The position numbers and the translations under genes were made by a program. A stretch of DNA of 64,000 nt. Origin: Serratia liquefaciens ATCC 27592. GTDB lineage: Bacteria > Pseudomonadota > Gammaproteobacteria > Enterobacterales > Enterobacteriaceae. Every line of letters starts with the position of its first letter. Positions within the stretch are counted from its first letter, which is position 1. The notes under the pieces are model-generated. The model saw only the letters and a list, made by a program, of their open reading frames with translations, was not told the DNA's origin and made no database searches. Below are positions 8,642 through 17,069 of this stretch, piece by piece. The stretch lies in the NCBI RefSeq assembly GCF_000422085.1, contig NC_021741.1, forward strand, positions 2,666,001-2,730,000, read 5' to 3'.

Positions 8642-8978
8642 ATCTTCCTCACAGCTGGACGCCATTTTCCATGCGCTCTCCGATCCGACACGCCGCGCAA
8701 TATTGCGGTCGTTGGCCGGTGGCGAGCACAGCATTGGCGAACTGGCCGCGCCGTTGCAGATGTCGTTTGCCGGCGCTTCCAAGCATATCAAAGCACTGGA
8801 GCTTGCTGGGCTGGTGCAGCGTACCGTGCAGGGAAGAAACCATATCTGCCGGCTTGAACCCGAGCCTATGGCGCAGGCCATGCAATGGCTGCAAACCTAC
8901 GAGCATTTCTGGACTGAGCGGCTGGACGCGCTGGAAATAGCGCTGCTGCAACCGGAACCGAATCCTCCCAAGGAGTGA
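8631..8978 (+). CDS. ArsR-family winged-helix repressor
   Basis: A 115-residue ArsR-type regulator: LDAIFHALSDPTRRAILRSLAGGEHSIGELA, then MSFAGASKHIKALELAGLVQRTVQGR (recognition helix and wing). No CxC metal site is visible, so it likely belongs to the non-metal group that pairs with SRPBCC proteins. No ribosome site precedes the ATG; the predicted promoter would give a leaderless mRNA beginning at the start codon. The SRPBCC gene follows 3 bases after the stop. I infer autoregulation through the two ATTCAAC palindromes. Confidence 0.92.
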   Translation: MVKLSSSQLDAIFHALSDPTRRAILRSLAGGEHSIGELAAPLQMSFAGASKHIKALELAGLVQRTVQGRNHICRLEPEPMAQAMQWLQTYEHFWTERLDALEIALLQPEPNPPKE

Positions 8979-8981
8979 ACC

Positions 8982-9515
8982 ATGAACGACTACGGCATGA
9001 TTATTGAAACCGGCACGCTGCGTATTCAGCGGCTGCTGCCCGGCCCTATCGAACGGGTCTGGGCCTATCTGACGGAATCCGACAAACGCGCCACCTGGCT
9101 GGCCGCCGGCGAAATGAAGCTGGAAAACGGCGCCCAGGTAGAGCTGGTGTTTCGCAATTCCGAGCTGACCGGCGAACACGAGCAAACGCCGGCCAAATAT
9201 AAGCACCTAAGCTGCAGCGTCAGTAACGTCGGCCATATCACCTGCCTTTTCCCACCGCGGCTGCTGAGTTTTACCTGGGCTGAACAGGGGCAAAGCCGCC
9301 CTTCCGAGGTGACCTTCGAACTGACCGAACAGGGCAAAGCCGTGCTGCTGACGGTCACCCACCGTCGCCTGGCCAACCGTGATGAAATGCTCAGCGTGGC
9401 CGGGGGCTGGCATACCCACCTGGATATCCTGGTCGATCGTCTGCACAATCGTCAGCCGCAGCCGTTCTGGAGCACTCACACTCGCCTGGAAGAAGAGTAC
9501 CGGGCCAGACTGTGA
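8982..9515 (+). CDS. SRPBCC-family (AHSA1/START-like) protein
   Basis: A 177-residue protein with the AHSA1-type SRPBCC fold: RIQRLLPGPIERVWAYLTESDKRATWLAAGEMKLENGAQVELVFRN at the start and a C-terminal LTVTHRRLANRDEMLSVAGGWHTHLDILVDRL. Such proteins have a deep hydrophobic pocket and often sit beside ArsR genes; ligands are generally unknown. Start ATG 8982 has CAAGGAGTGAACC upstream. It is co-transcribed with the ArsR gene and its stop abuts the stop of the convergent CorA-like gene (no gap). Function in this organism is not known. Confidence 0.9.
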   Translation: MNDYGMIIETGTLRIQRLLPGPIERVWAYLTESDKRATWLAAGEMKLENGAQVELVFRNSELTGEHEQTPAKYKHLSCSVSNVGHITCLFPPRLLSFTWAEQGQSRPSEVTFELTEQGKAVLLTVTHRRLANRDEMLSVAGGWHTHLDILVDRLHNRQPQPFWSTHTRLEEEYRARL

Positions 9516-10544
9516 TCAGCCTTCATCCCGGCGTCTGAAAGCCAGATAGCCGGTAACCAGCGTAAAGCCGCCGACCAGCAACACCAGCAAAACAAAGCCG
9601 TGGTGGTTGCTGGCCAGCGGGATCCCCCCCACGTTCATGCCAAAGAATCCGGCGACGATATTGATTGGCAGTGCCAACACGGTGATCACCGTCAGGGTGT
9701 AGAGCGTGCGGTTGTTCTGTTCCATCTGCTTGGCGCCTATCTCTTCCTGTAACAAGCGAATGCGTTCGGTCAAGCTGGCGAGATCGTTTAGCACCACCGT
9801 GAACTCTTCGGTAAATTGCCGCAGATCCTGTACCACGTCCCGGCTCAGCCAGGTCGGTGGCCGGTTCAGCAAACGAAACAGCGCCGCGGGCTCCGGCGCC
9901 AGCAGACGCTGAAAACGCAGCAGCATACGGCGCATTCTGCCCAGTTCGGTACGGTTGCGTTTCACATGGTTGCTCAGCAGGCGATCTTCAATGGTATCGA
10001 CGTACTGGTTGGCCTGCCGCACCACCTGCTCCAGCACCTCTTCCTGCTCTTCCAGCAAATGCGCCAGCAATTCGGTAGAAGACGCCAACTGCAGCGGCCC
10101 CAGTCGCCCCAGCAGCCGCTCAATCAAACGCAGCGGTTTGTGCCGCACCGTGACCACCAGGCCGCTACGGCAATACAGCCATAGCGTCGCAATCTCCGGG
10201 TTGTTCTCTTTCGGGTGGAAGATTACGTCGTTGAGCACCGCGAACAGATCTTCTCCCTGACGCTCTATGCGCGTGGTATGAGAACCGTGGCGGATCTCGT
10301 CAAAGAAAAACTCAGAAATCTCGAAGTGGTTTTTTAGCCATTTTTCCGCCGCGGCATGATTTAGGTTGAGATGCAGCCAGATAAATCCCTCCCCCGGCGA
10401 CAGCGTCTGATAGGCCTGGCAGGCCTGCTGCGAAGAGACCCGCTGCGGTGGCTCTGACGTACGAAAAACGTGGCCGTAAATCAGCCCGGTGACCTCATCG
10501 TCAAAATCAAGTTTGTGTAATTTTTCCGCAACCGTCTGAGCCAT
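9516..10544 (-). CDS. CorA-family divalent cation transporter (ZntB-like)
   Basis: A 342-residue CorA-superfamily channel. A long cytoplasmic alpha/beta and helical funnel (about residues 1-275) precedes two C-terminal membrane helices with the pore motif GMNVGGIPLA. The sequence GGIP after GxN is typical of ZntB, a zinc transporter, whereas the exact GMN is typical of CorA (Mg2+). Length is slightly more than E. coli ZntB (327). WLHLNLNH and the acidic DEIRHGSHTTRIERQGEDLF fit the N-terminal domain of this group. Metal specificity cannot be told from sequence alone. Convergent with the SRPBCC gene; own promoter lies in 10545-10748. Confidence 0.85.
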   Translation of the reverse strand: MAQTVAEKLHKLDFDDEVTGLIYGHVFRTSEPPQRVSSQQACQAYQTLSPGEGFIWLHLNLNHAAAEKWLKNHFEISEFFFDEIRHGSHTTRIERQGEDLFAVLNDVIFHPKENNPEIATLWLYCRSGLVVTVRHKPLRLIERLLGRLGPLQLASSTELLAHLLEEQEEVLEQVVRQANQYVDTIEDRLLSNHVKRNRTELGRMRRMLLRFQRLLAPEPAALFRLLNRPPTWLSRDVVQDLRQFTEEFTVVLNDLASLTERIRLLQEEIGAKQMEQNNRTLYTLTVITVLALPINIVAGFFGMNVGGIPLASNHHGFVLLVLLVGGFTLVTGYLAFRRRDEG

Positions 10545-10653
10545 AAACCTTTGTCCCGAATAACCGCACGCATGAATTAATCAATCTCAGTCTTTATATC
10601 AACCTTTAAATGCCAACGTTAATTATTTTCACTGTTCCCGATGATTAATATTA

Positions 10654-10671
10654 GCGTCATAAAAAAGTCAC
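10654..10671 (+). promoter_or_regulatory. Pho-box-like site upstream of pit-ppk2
   Basis: Eighteen bases GCGTCATAAAAAAGTCAC match the E. coli Pho box (CTGTCATAWAWCTGTCAY) at 14 of 18 positions, including both GTCA cores 11 bases apart with the A-rich spacer. A TACTTT at 10684-10689 lies where the -10 element would be. This is 77 bases before the phosphate transporter start. Match counted by eye. Confidence 0.55.
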
Positions 10672-10748
10672 ATTATTTCCCAATACTTTGATGGCAACAC
10701 CGTACAGCACCGTCAGTAATCTAATGAAGCCTATCGGGAAGGTCCTTT

Positions 10749-12359
10749 ATGAGCGATAACAGCGCCGTTCAAGCGGGTGCGCCATCTGCGTCAAGCCTGC
10801 CAAAAATCTACCAAAAGAACAGTCGACTCACTGTTCTTTTTTTTATTTTATTATTAGTGCTGGGGATAGCTTTTGCTGGCGTAAATCTATTTAACGACGT
10901 CAGCGATGCCGGCGCGGTTTATACCAGTTACGTTCCGTTTCTTTTATTGGGAATGGCGTTATTGATCGCGCTCGGCTTTGAATTCGTTAATGGTTTCCAC
11001 GATACCGCCAATGCGGTAGCCACCGTGATTTATACCCATTCCTTGTCGCCGATGGTGGCCGTGGTTTGGTCGGGGTTCTTTAATTTTCTCGGCGTTTTGC
11101 TCTCCAGCGGCGTGGTGGCCTTCGGCATCATTTCGCTGCTGCCGGTTGAACTGATCTTGCAGGCCGGTACCGGCAACGGGTTCGCCATGGTCTACGCCCT
11201 GCTGTTCTCGGCGATTATCTGGAACCTCGGCACCTGGTGGCTGGGGCTGCCTGCGTCATCATCGCATACCTTGATAGGCTCGATCATCGGCGTAGGGGTG
11301 GCTAACGCCCTGATCCACGGCCGCACTGGCACCAGCGGCGTCGACTGGGGGCAAGCCATTAAAGTGGGGTATGCCCTGCTGCTTTCACCGGTGATCGGCT
11401 TCGTATTTGCCGCCTTGCTGCTGCTGGCGCTGAAGGTCTTTGTTAAAAACCGTCAGTTGTATACCGCCCCCAAAAATGACTCGCCGCCGCCGTTGTGGAT
11501 CCGCAGCCTGCTGATCCTCACCTGTACCGGCGTTTCCTTTGCTCACGGCTCCAATGACGGGCAAAAAGGCATGGGCCTTATCATGCTGATCCTGGTCGGT
11601 ACCATGCCGATTGCCTATGCGCTGAACCGTTCGATGCCGCCGGAGCAAATCCCCCGCGTAGCGGCATTGGCGGAAGTGACAAAAAACCAACTGCTGCAAC
11701 AGTTCCCAGCGGTCAGTCAGGTTCCTGCACGTGAAGTCCTCACCGGCTATGTTCGCACCAGCGAGTTGACGCCGGAGGTGGTACCTGCCCTGGCCCAACT
11801 GACCGGCGCCATCGGCGATCAAATTCGCCAGTACGGGTCGGTCGACAAAATCCCTGCGCAGGCGGTATCCAACACCCGAAATGATATGTACCTGACGTCG
11901 GAGGTCATTAAGCACCTGAAGACGGAAAAACAACTTCAGATCCCCGCTGACTCGCAACGCAATCTGGACGCGCTGAAAGGCGAATTGGACAGCGCCACCC
12001 GCTTTATTCCGTTCTGGGTCAAGGTGGTGGTAGCGATAGCGCTTGGGCTGGGCACCATGGTCGGCTGGCGGCGCATCGTGGTCACCGTGGGCGAGAAAAT
12101 TGGGAAAAGCCACCTTACCTATGCGCAGGGCGCCAGTGCCGAGCTGGTGGCGATGACCACTATCGGGGCGGCGGACGCCTTCGGCCTGCCGGTTTCCACC
12201 ACCCACGTTCTTTCATCCGGCATTGCCGGGACCATGGCGGCCAACCGCTCCGGCCTGCAAATGTCCACCCTACGCAATCTGCTGATGGCCTGGGTGTTGA
12301 CGCTGCCAGCCTCGGTGCTGCTTTCCGCCGGGCTCTACTGGATCTTCACCCATTTTTAA
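10749..12359 (+). CDS. PiT-family inorganic phosphate transporter
   Basis: A 536-residue inner-membrane phosphate (metal-phosphate/H+) symporter. The two inverted PiT repeats are visible: NGFHDTANAVATVIYTHSLSP with GLPASSSHTLIGSIIG, and SFAHGSNDGQKGMGLI with GLPVSTTHVLSSGIAG. Between them is a hydrophilic insertion of about 150 residues (roughly 300-430), present in this long PiT subtype. Start ATG has GGGAAGGTCCTTT upstream. The Pho-box-like site lies in front and the PPK2 gene follows 26 bases after, so phosphate import and polyphosphate handling appear joined in one operon. Which PiT subtype (PitA/PitB) is not assigned. Confidence 0.93.
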   Translation: MSDNSAVQAGAPSASSLPKIYQKNSRLTVLFFILLLVLGIAFAGVNLFNDVSDAGAVYTSYVPFLLLGMALLIALGFEFVNGFHDTANAVATVIYTHSLSPMVAVVWSGFFNFLGVLLSSGVVAFGIISLLPVELILQAGTGNGFAMVYALLFSAIIWNLGTWWLGLPASSSHTLIGSIIGVGVANALIHGRTGTSGVDWGQAIKVGYALLLSPVIGFVFAALLLLALKVFVKNRQLYTAPKNDSPPPLWIRSLLILTCTGVSFAHGSNDGQKGMGLIMLILVGTMPIAYALNRSMPPEQIPRVAALAEVTKNQLLQQFPAVSQVPAREVLTGYVRTSELTPEVVPALAQLTGAIGDQIRQYGSVDKIPAQAVSNTRNDMYLTSEVIKHLKTEKQLQIPADSQRNLDALKGELDSATRFIPFWVKVVVAIALGLGTMVGWRRIVVTVGEKIGKSHLTYAQGASAELVAMTTIGAADAFGLPVSTTHVLSSGIAGTMAANRSGLQMSTLRNLLMAWVLTLPASVLLSAGLYWIFTHF

Positions 12360-12385
12360 AACCGGGCTAACACGGAGAATCAACT

Positions 12386-13300
12386 ATGGCTATGCATGAA
12401 TTTAATCACGACGACACCTTCAACCAGCGCCTGCTGCAGGAATTCTACGACAGCTATGACGAAGAGCTGGAAATGGAACTGGACGACCTGCGCTTTGACG
12501 ACACCGAGGTGGACAGCGACCAGAAAAAAGCCTGGCGCAAACAGTATTTTCGCGAATTGCTGCGACTGCAGGGTGAATTGGTCAAACTGCAGGACTGGGT
12601 GATGCGTACCGGTCACCGTCTGGTGATCATCTTTGAAGGCCGCGATGCCGCCGGCAAGGGCGGTGTGATCAAACGCATCACCCAACGTTTGAACCCGCGT
12701 ACCTGCCGTGTGGCCGCGCTGCCCGCCCCCAACGATCGCGAACGTACCCAGTGGTACTTCCAGCGCTATATCGCCCACCTGCCGGCTGCCGGCGAAATGG
12801 TGTTGTTCGATCGCAGCTGGTACAACCGTGCCGGAGTGGAAAAAGTGATGGGCTTTTGCAACGACGAAGAATACGAAGAGTTTTTCCGCAGCGTGCCGGA
12901 GTTCGAAAAGATGCTGACGCGCAGCGGCATTCAAATCGTCAAGTATTGGTTCTCGATCACCGACGATGAGCAGGAACTGCGTTTCCTCAGTCGCATCCAC
13001 GATCCGCTCAAGCAGTGGAAGCTCAGCCCAATGGATTTGGAGAGCCGCCGCCGCTGGGAGGACTACACCGAGGCCAAAGAAGTCATGTTAGCACGCACTA
13101 ACATTCCTGAGGCGCCATGGTGGGTGGTTCAGGGTGTCGACAAGAAAAAGGCCCGGCTGAACTGTATCAGCCATCTGCTTAAGCAAGTGCCCTACGAAGA
13201 AGCCGAAGGCAACGTGATCACCTTGCCACCACGCAAACGCAGCCCGGACTACAGTCGCAGCCCGGTGCCGGATAATATGGTCGTGCCAGAAGTGTATTGA
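12386..13300 (+). CDS. ppk2: Polyphosphate kinase 2 (PPK2)
   Basis: A 304-residue PPK2 that transfers phosphate between polyphosphate and nucleotides. The P-loop FEGRDAAGKGG is at about residues 83-93, followed by the lid region ALPAPNDRERTQWYFQRYIAHLP and Walker B-like VLFDRSWYNRAGVEKVMGFC. An acidic N-terminal extension (DEELEMELDDLRFDD) precedes the catalytic domain. Class I PPK2 enzymes of this length mainly form GTP/ATP from polyphosphate, but class is inferred. Start ATG 12386 with ACGGAGAATCAACT upstream. Second gene behind the phosphate transporter; a strong hairpin follows the stop. Confidence 0.93.
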   Translation: MAMHEFNHDDTFNQRLLQEFYDSYDEELEMELDDLRFDDTEVDSDQKKAWRKQYFRELLRLQGELVKLQDWVMRTGHRLVIIFEGRDAAGKGGVIKRITQRLNPRTCRVAALPAPNDRERTQWYFQRYIAHLPAAGEMVLFDRSWYNRAGVEKVMGFCNDEEYEEFFRSVPEFEKMLTRSGIQIVKYWFSITDDEQELRFLSRIHDPLKQWKLSPMDLESRRRWEDYTEAKEVMLARTNIPEAPWWVVQGVDKKKARLNCISHLLKQVPYEEAEGNVITLPPRKRSPDYSRSPVPDNMVVPEVY

Positions 13301-13308
13301 TGCCCTGC

Positions 13309-13334
13309 CAGGGAGGCGCATGGCCGCCTCCCTG
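13309..13334 (+). terminator. Hairpin after ppk2
   Basis: Perfect 10-bp stem CAGGGAGGCG / CGCCTCCCTG with a 6-base loop directly after the ppk2 stop. There is no U-tract, so it may act as a transcript-stabilising or weak terminator. It covers the upstream candidate start of the next reading frame, supporting a later start for pbpG. Confidence 0.5.
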
Positions 13335-13463
13335 CCTTCCCCTCACGCCAGAACGTTACCGCCGGGTTTTCAGATCCGGAAGGGTCACCTTATTTTCTCC
13401 ACATTTGCTGTGCAGACTCTTGCTGATATTTTTTCATCAGTCAGGAACGTAGTCACGGTTGCC

Positions 13464-14297
13464 ATGCATTTATTGAATTCCCTTTTTCGCTTTTCCACCT
13501 CAGGCTTCGGCGTCATTTTGATTCTCACGCTGCTGTTGTTTCAGCCCTCTGCGCAGGCTGCTGCACCGCTGGCGCTTCACTCTGCTTCGGTATTGGTGGT
13601 CAATCAGCGTACCGGTAAAACGCTGTATCAGAAACAAGCCAACCGCGTGTTGCCGATAGCCTCGCTGAGCAAATTGATGACCGCCATGGTGGTATTGGAC
13701 AGCAAACGCCCGCTGGGCAACCCGATAAAAGTCACTCCTGCCGACCGCGATCTGCTCAAGAAGACCCATTCGCGCCTGACCCTGGGCTCCATTCTCAGCC
13801 GGCGCGATATGCTGCATATCGCCCTGATGTCATCGGAAAATCGTGCGGCGGCCGCGTTGAGCCGCGGCTATCCCGGGGGACGAAAAGCCTTTGTGGCGAA
13901 AATGAATCAGAAAGCACGCAGCCTCGGCATGAAACACGCCCGTTTTTACGATCCGACCGGCCTGACGCCGCGCAACGTTGCCAGCGCCAGGGATCTGCTG
14001 AAAATGGTGAATCATGCCTACCGTTATCAGACCATTCGCCGTTTCAGCACCGACAAGCAGCAAATCGTCCGTCCTGGTCGGGGCCAGCTGATTTATCGCA
14101 GTTCCAATGGGCTGATCAACAATCGGGCCTGGAAAATTCAGCTGCAAAAGACCGGTTTCACCAACGAAGCCGGCCACTGTCTGGTGATGCGAACCCTGAT
14201 CAAGGGGCAGCCGGTGGTGATCATCCTCCTCGGCTCAAAGCAGCGCTACGGCCACTACAGCGACGCTATTCGCCTGAAGGCCTGGCTGGAGTCCTGA
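13464..14297 (+). CDS. pbpG: PBP7-like D-alanyl-D-alanine endopeptidase
   Basis: Periplasmic low-molecular-weight penicillin-binding protein that cuts D-Ala-mDAP cross-links. From the ATG at 13464 it has 277 residues: a signal peptide (to about QAAA, residue 34), then SxxK (S67-L-S-K70 in ASLSKLMTAM), SxN (SSENRAAAALSRGYPGG) and KTG (LQKTGFTNEAGHCLVM). E. coli PBP7 is about 310 residues; this one lacks the basic C-terminal tail. The frame runs open from 13320, but that start is inside the ppk2 hairpin and would put 48 non-signal residues first. The chosen start has only a weak ribosome site, so start confidence is moderate. Confidence 0.87.
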   Translation: MHLLNSLFRFSTSGFGVILILTLLLFQPSAQAAAPLALHSASVLVVNQRTGKTLYQKQANRVLPIASLSKLMTAMVVLDSKRPLGNPIKVTPADRDLLKKTHSRLTLGSILSRRDMLHIALMSSENRAAAALSRGYPGGRKAFVAKMNQKARSLGMKHARFYDPTGLTPRNVASARDLLKMVNHAYRYQTIRRFSTDKQQIVRPGRGQLIYRSSNGLINNRAWKIQLQKTGFTNEAGHCLVMRTLIKGQPVVIILLGSKQRYGHYSDAIRLKAWLES

Positions 14298-14305
14298 TGT
14301 GAATC

Positions 14306-14326
14306 GGGCGCGTCAACCACGCGCCC
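14306..14326 (+). terminator. Hairpin after pbpG
   Basis: GGGCGCG / CGCGCCC, 7-bp perfect stem with 7-base loop just after the pbpG stop. No T-run follows, so termination strength is uncertain. Confidence 0.4.
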
Positions 14327-14453
14327 CTATACCACCTCGTGCATATCTAAATCCGTTTTTTATCAATGGAATATCCTATCTCCAATCAATATTACGCCGG
14401 TGGTGTTCTGCATGGTATTTGTCATCAATCATCGATGATAAAGGAACAGGAAA

Positions 14454-15437
14454 ATGGCTTATGCCCTGAGCGTGTTGGAAAAAAGTCCGATTGCCGAAGG
14501 AGAAAGCGCCGCCGAGGCGCTCAAACGCACGCTGCATCTGGTACAGCAGGCGGAAGTTTGGGGGTACCGCCGTTTTTGGCTGGCGGAGCATCACAATACC
14601 CCGCAGCTGGCTTGCCCTTCCCCTGAAGTGCTGATTGCTTACTTGCTCGGACAAACCTCACGGATCCGTATCGGCTCCGGCGGCGTCATGCTGCAGCATT
14701 ACAGCGCTTATAAGGTGGCGGAAAACTTCAATCTGCTGGCCACGCTGGCACCGGGCCGGGTTGATTTGGGCGTGGGAAAAGCGCCTGGCGGGCTACCGCT
14801 CTCGACTCAGGCGCTGCAGGCCGCGCACGATCAGCAGAATAAGCCTGACTTCCCTAAACAGCTCGCGCAGCTAAATGCCTATCTGAACGATGATGCACAG
14901 CCCGGCCTGAGCGCAACGCCACAGCCGGTTCAGCCGGCGCAACGCTTTCTGCTGGGCGCCAGCAATGAAAGCGCCCAACTGGCCGCCGAACACGGCTGGG
15001 CCTTCGTGTTTGCCGCTCATCTCAATGGCAACCCGGAGGACATCCGGCGGGCGCTGGCTCATTACAGTGAGCAAAGCGGTGGCCGAAAAGCCCTGTTGGC
15101 GGTGGCAGCGATCGTCGCCGACAGCGAAAGCCAGGCCAAGGATCTGGTAGCCGGGATCCAGCAGTATCGTGTCCACGTGACCGGTGGGCAAAGCGTGACC
15201 GTCGGCAGTCTGGAGCAGGCGGAAAGCTTTGTACAACAGGCCGGCGCTACCGATTACCGTATCGAACCGCGCGAAAGCCACATACTGCTGGGGACCGCCC
15301 GGCAGGTGCGTCAACAGCTGGATCAGTTACACCAACAGTACGGAGTAGAGGAGTTTGTGATTGATACCCCCATCAGCCAGCCTGCCGCCCGCCTCGCCTC
15401 TCTGCAATTGCTGGCGCTAGCGGGTGATGCTGTTTGA
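14454..15437 (+). CDS. LLM-class (luciferase-like) flavin-dependent oxidoreductase
   Basis: A 327-residue TIM-barrel protein of the bacterial luciferase-like monooxygenase family. Seen are the N-terminal LLxQAExWGYRRFWLAEHHNTP, SRIRIGSGGVMLQHYSAYKVAENFNLL and LAPGRVDLGVGKAPGG, all classic for the single-component group, and a C-terminal QVRQQLDQLHQQYGVEEFVIDTP. It would use FMNH2 from a separate reductase; the substrate is unknown. Start ATG 14454 has AAAGGAACAGGAAA upstream. A perfect palindrome ATCATCGATGAT (14428-14439) lies just before the ribosome site and could be an operator. Convergent with the MocR gene, one base between stops. Confidence 0.87.
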   Translation: MAYALSVLEKSPIAEGESAAEALKRTLHLVQQAEVWGYRRFWLAEHHNTPQLACPSPEVLIAYLLGQTSRIRIGSGGVMLQHYSAYKVAENFNLLATLAPGRVDLGVGKAPGGLPLSTQALQAAHDQQNKPDFPKQLAQLNAYLNDDAQPGLSATPQPVQPAQRFLLGASNESAQLAAEHGWAFVFAAHLNGNPEDIRRALAHYSEQSGGRKALLAVAAIVADSESQAKDLVAGIQQYRVHVTGGQSVTVGSLEQAESFVQQAGATDYRIEPRESHILLGTARQVRQQLDQLHQQYGVEEFVIDTPISQPAARLASLQLLALAGDAV

Positions 15438-15438
15438 T

Positions 15439-16743
15439 TCAGTTAACCACGGTGCCGGTGCCGATGGCGACGGCCAGATCCTGAGCCAACGTTTCCAGCT
15501 GCGCCGGCTCAAGGTTAGCCAGGCTGATGCGGATCGCCGGGCCGCTTTTCAGGCGGAAGGGCTCGCCGCTCTGCACCAGCCAGCCACGCTGCGCCATCAT
15601 TTGGCTGGCGGCGGCTTCTGAACGCACCGGCAACCAGATATGCACTCCCTCTCCCGGCGATACCGGCACGCCGGTCAATGCGCGCAGCCGCTCGGACAAA
15701 TCGTCACGCCGCTGCTGATAAGTTTGCTGCGCCCGTGCAAACAGCCCCTCTTGCTGGGCCTGCGTCCACAATTTAACGGCAATCTGCTGCAGGATATGGC
15801 TGACCCAGCGTTCGCGAATGTATTGATCCGCCCGCATGGTCTGCAGCAGCTGCGGCTTGCCGCAGGCCAGCGCAATACGCAGATCCGGGCTGAGGAACTT
15901 GCTCAGCGATAACACATACAGGCCATTGTCTGCGGTAAAGGGCAAATGCAGCGGCCGCTGCGACAGCGGTCCCCAGAAGTCATCGACGATCGCCAGACAG
16001 CCCGGGTTTTGCGACAGGAATTCCCGCCAACTCGCGGCCCGGCCCGCGCTTAATGACATGCCGGTCGGGTTCTGTGCCCGAGGCGTCAGGATCACCGCGG
16101 CTCCCAGAGGTGCGGCCTCTTTTTCCGGCAAGCGGCACCCTTGTTCATCAACCGGTAACGGCAAAGGCTTCAGCCGCAGATGCCGCAACAGCGTCAGTAG
16201 CGGTGGCCAGCAGGGATCTTCCACCCACACCGAGGCTCCCGGCGCCGCATGGATACGCAACGCCTTTTCGATAGCGTCCAGCGCGCCGGAAAACACCGCC
16301 GGTTCCCCCAACTCTGCGCCCTGCTGGCCCAGCCAGTCGCCGGCAAGCCGACATAACGCCGGTAAATCCCCGCTGACGTCATATCCGGTTTGCTGCGGGA
16401 AAACGTCTTCGGCGCCCAGCGACAGGGCCGGCAGCAGCGCGGCATCCAGATTACCACTCGCCAAATCCCCCATCCCCTCAGGCACTTGCCGAACATTGCG
16501 CACCGTCATTAAAGGTTGCTCAAGTACCTGAGTACCGGCACGCCCGCGGGTAGCCACCAAACCGGCATCACGCAGCTTGGCATAGGCGCTGGCGACGGTA
16601 TTGGGGTTGACCCCCAACTCGCCGGCCAATTGACGCACCGGCGGCAGCAGGTCACCCGGCTGCAGATCACCCTGCTTTATCTGCGTGCTGATCTGTTCAG
16701 CAATCTGGACAGCGCTGCCGCCTTTTGCATACAATGAGCTCAT
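15439..16743 (-). CDS. MocR/GntR-type PLP-dependent transcriptional regulator (PtsJ/PdxR-like)
   Basis: A 434-residue fusion: a GntR winged helix (about residues 1-75: AVQIAEQISTQIKQGDLQPGDLLPPVRQLAGELGVNPNTVASAYAKL) and a fold-type I aminotransferase domain (about 100-430). The PLP lysine is the K of VLSLSKFLSPDLRIALACG. Proteins of this class use PLP as co-effector. The gene diverges from a three-gene unit ending in a PdxK-like pyridoxal kinase, which is the arrangement expected for PtsJ of Salmonella (a MocR protein that controls pdxK) or PdxR. I infer control of vitamin B6 salvage. Confidence 0.88.
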   Translation of the reverse strand: MSSLYAKGGSAVQIAEQISTQIKQGDLQPGDLLPPVRQLAGELGVNPNTVASAYAKLRDAGLVATRGRAGTQVLEQPLMTVRNVRQVPEGMGDLASGNLDAALLPALSLGAEDVFPQQTGYDVSGDLPALCRLAGDWLGQQGAELGEPAVFSGALDAIEKALRIHAAPGASVWVEDPCWPPLLTLLRHLRLKPLPLPVDEQGCRLPEKEAAPLGAAVILTPRAQNPTGMSLSAGRAASWREFLSQNPGCLAIVDDFWGPLSQRPLHLPFTADNGLYVLSLSKFLSPDLRIALACGKPQLLQTMRADQYIRERWVSHILQQIAVKLWTQAQQEGLFARAQQTYQQRRDDLSERLRALTGVPVSPGEGVHIWLPVRSEAAASQMMAQRGWLVQSGEPFRLKSGPAIRISLANLEPAQLETLAQDLAVAIGTGTVVN

Positions 16744-16791
16744 ACATAAAACCTTTTTGTATTAGTTCAAAATAGATTACCTGTTTCGAAC
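16742..16791. promoter_or_regulatory. Candidate MocR operator region
   Basis: The 68-base space between the divergent genes contains ATACA...TGTAT (16742-16762) and an 8-bp inverted repeat with one mismatch, GTTCAAAA (16765-16772) and TTTCGAAC (16784-16791). MocR proteins usually bind direct or inverted half-sites in such divergent regions. This is inference from position and symmetry. Confidence 0.4.
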
Positions 16792-16811
16792 GGAAAAGTT
16801 AAGGGGTAAAG

Positions 16812-17069
16812 ATGGAAAAACATTACGTACTGGATATTAAACAGGGCGGGAAAGCCTTCGGTCGCTTGCAGATGTTCACGCCCTGGGCTGCCGATCAGCT
16901 TCAGCAGGCTCAGGCGCTGTTCCCTGCCGATCAGGGCTACCAGTTGAGTATCAGCCAGGTCAAAGAGCGCCGGATAGTTTATCAAAGCGGCATTGGCGGC
17001 ATCACCATCCTGGGCGATACGCTGGAACTGGAACCTTACCCTCATAGCCAAGAGGTACCACAACAATGA
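16812..17069 (+). CDS. Small conserved-looking protein of unknown function
   Basis: An 85-residue soluble protein (starts MEKHYVLDIKQGGKAFGRL, ends EVPQQ). I do not recognise the family. It has no signal peptide or membrane helix and shows alternating beta-like and helical stretches. A good ribosome site (AAGGGGTAAAG) precedes the ATG. Its end overlaps the ATG of the glutamine amidotransferase by 4 bases, so it is the first gene of a unit with the amidotransferase and the PdxK-like kinase and is very likely real. A role in vitamin B6 or amide metabolism would be guesswork. Confidence 0.75.
   Translation: MEKHYVLDIKQGGKAFGRLQMFTPWAADQLQQAQALFPADQGYQLSISQVKERRIVYQSGIGGITILGDTLELEPYPHSQEVPQQ

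Noticed and set aside
11385..12206. A 273-codon frame antisense to the phosphate transporter
   Set aside because: Gln/His/Arg-rich product typical of a shadow frame.
13320..13463. Upstream start for the PBP7-like gene
   Set aside because: The first codons are inside the ppk2 hairpin and the 48 added residues are not a signal peptide.
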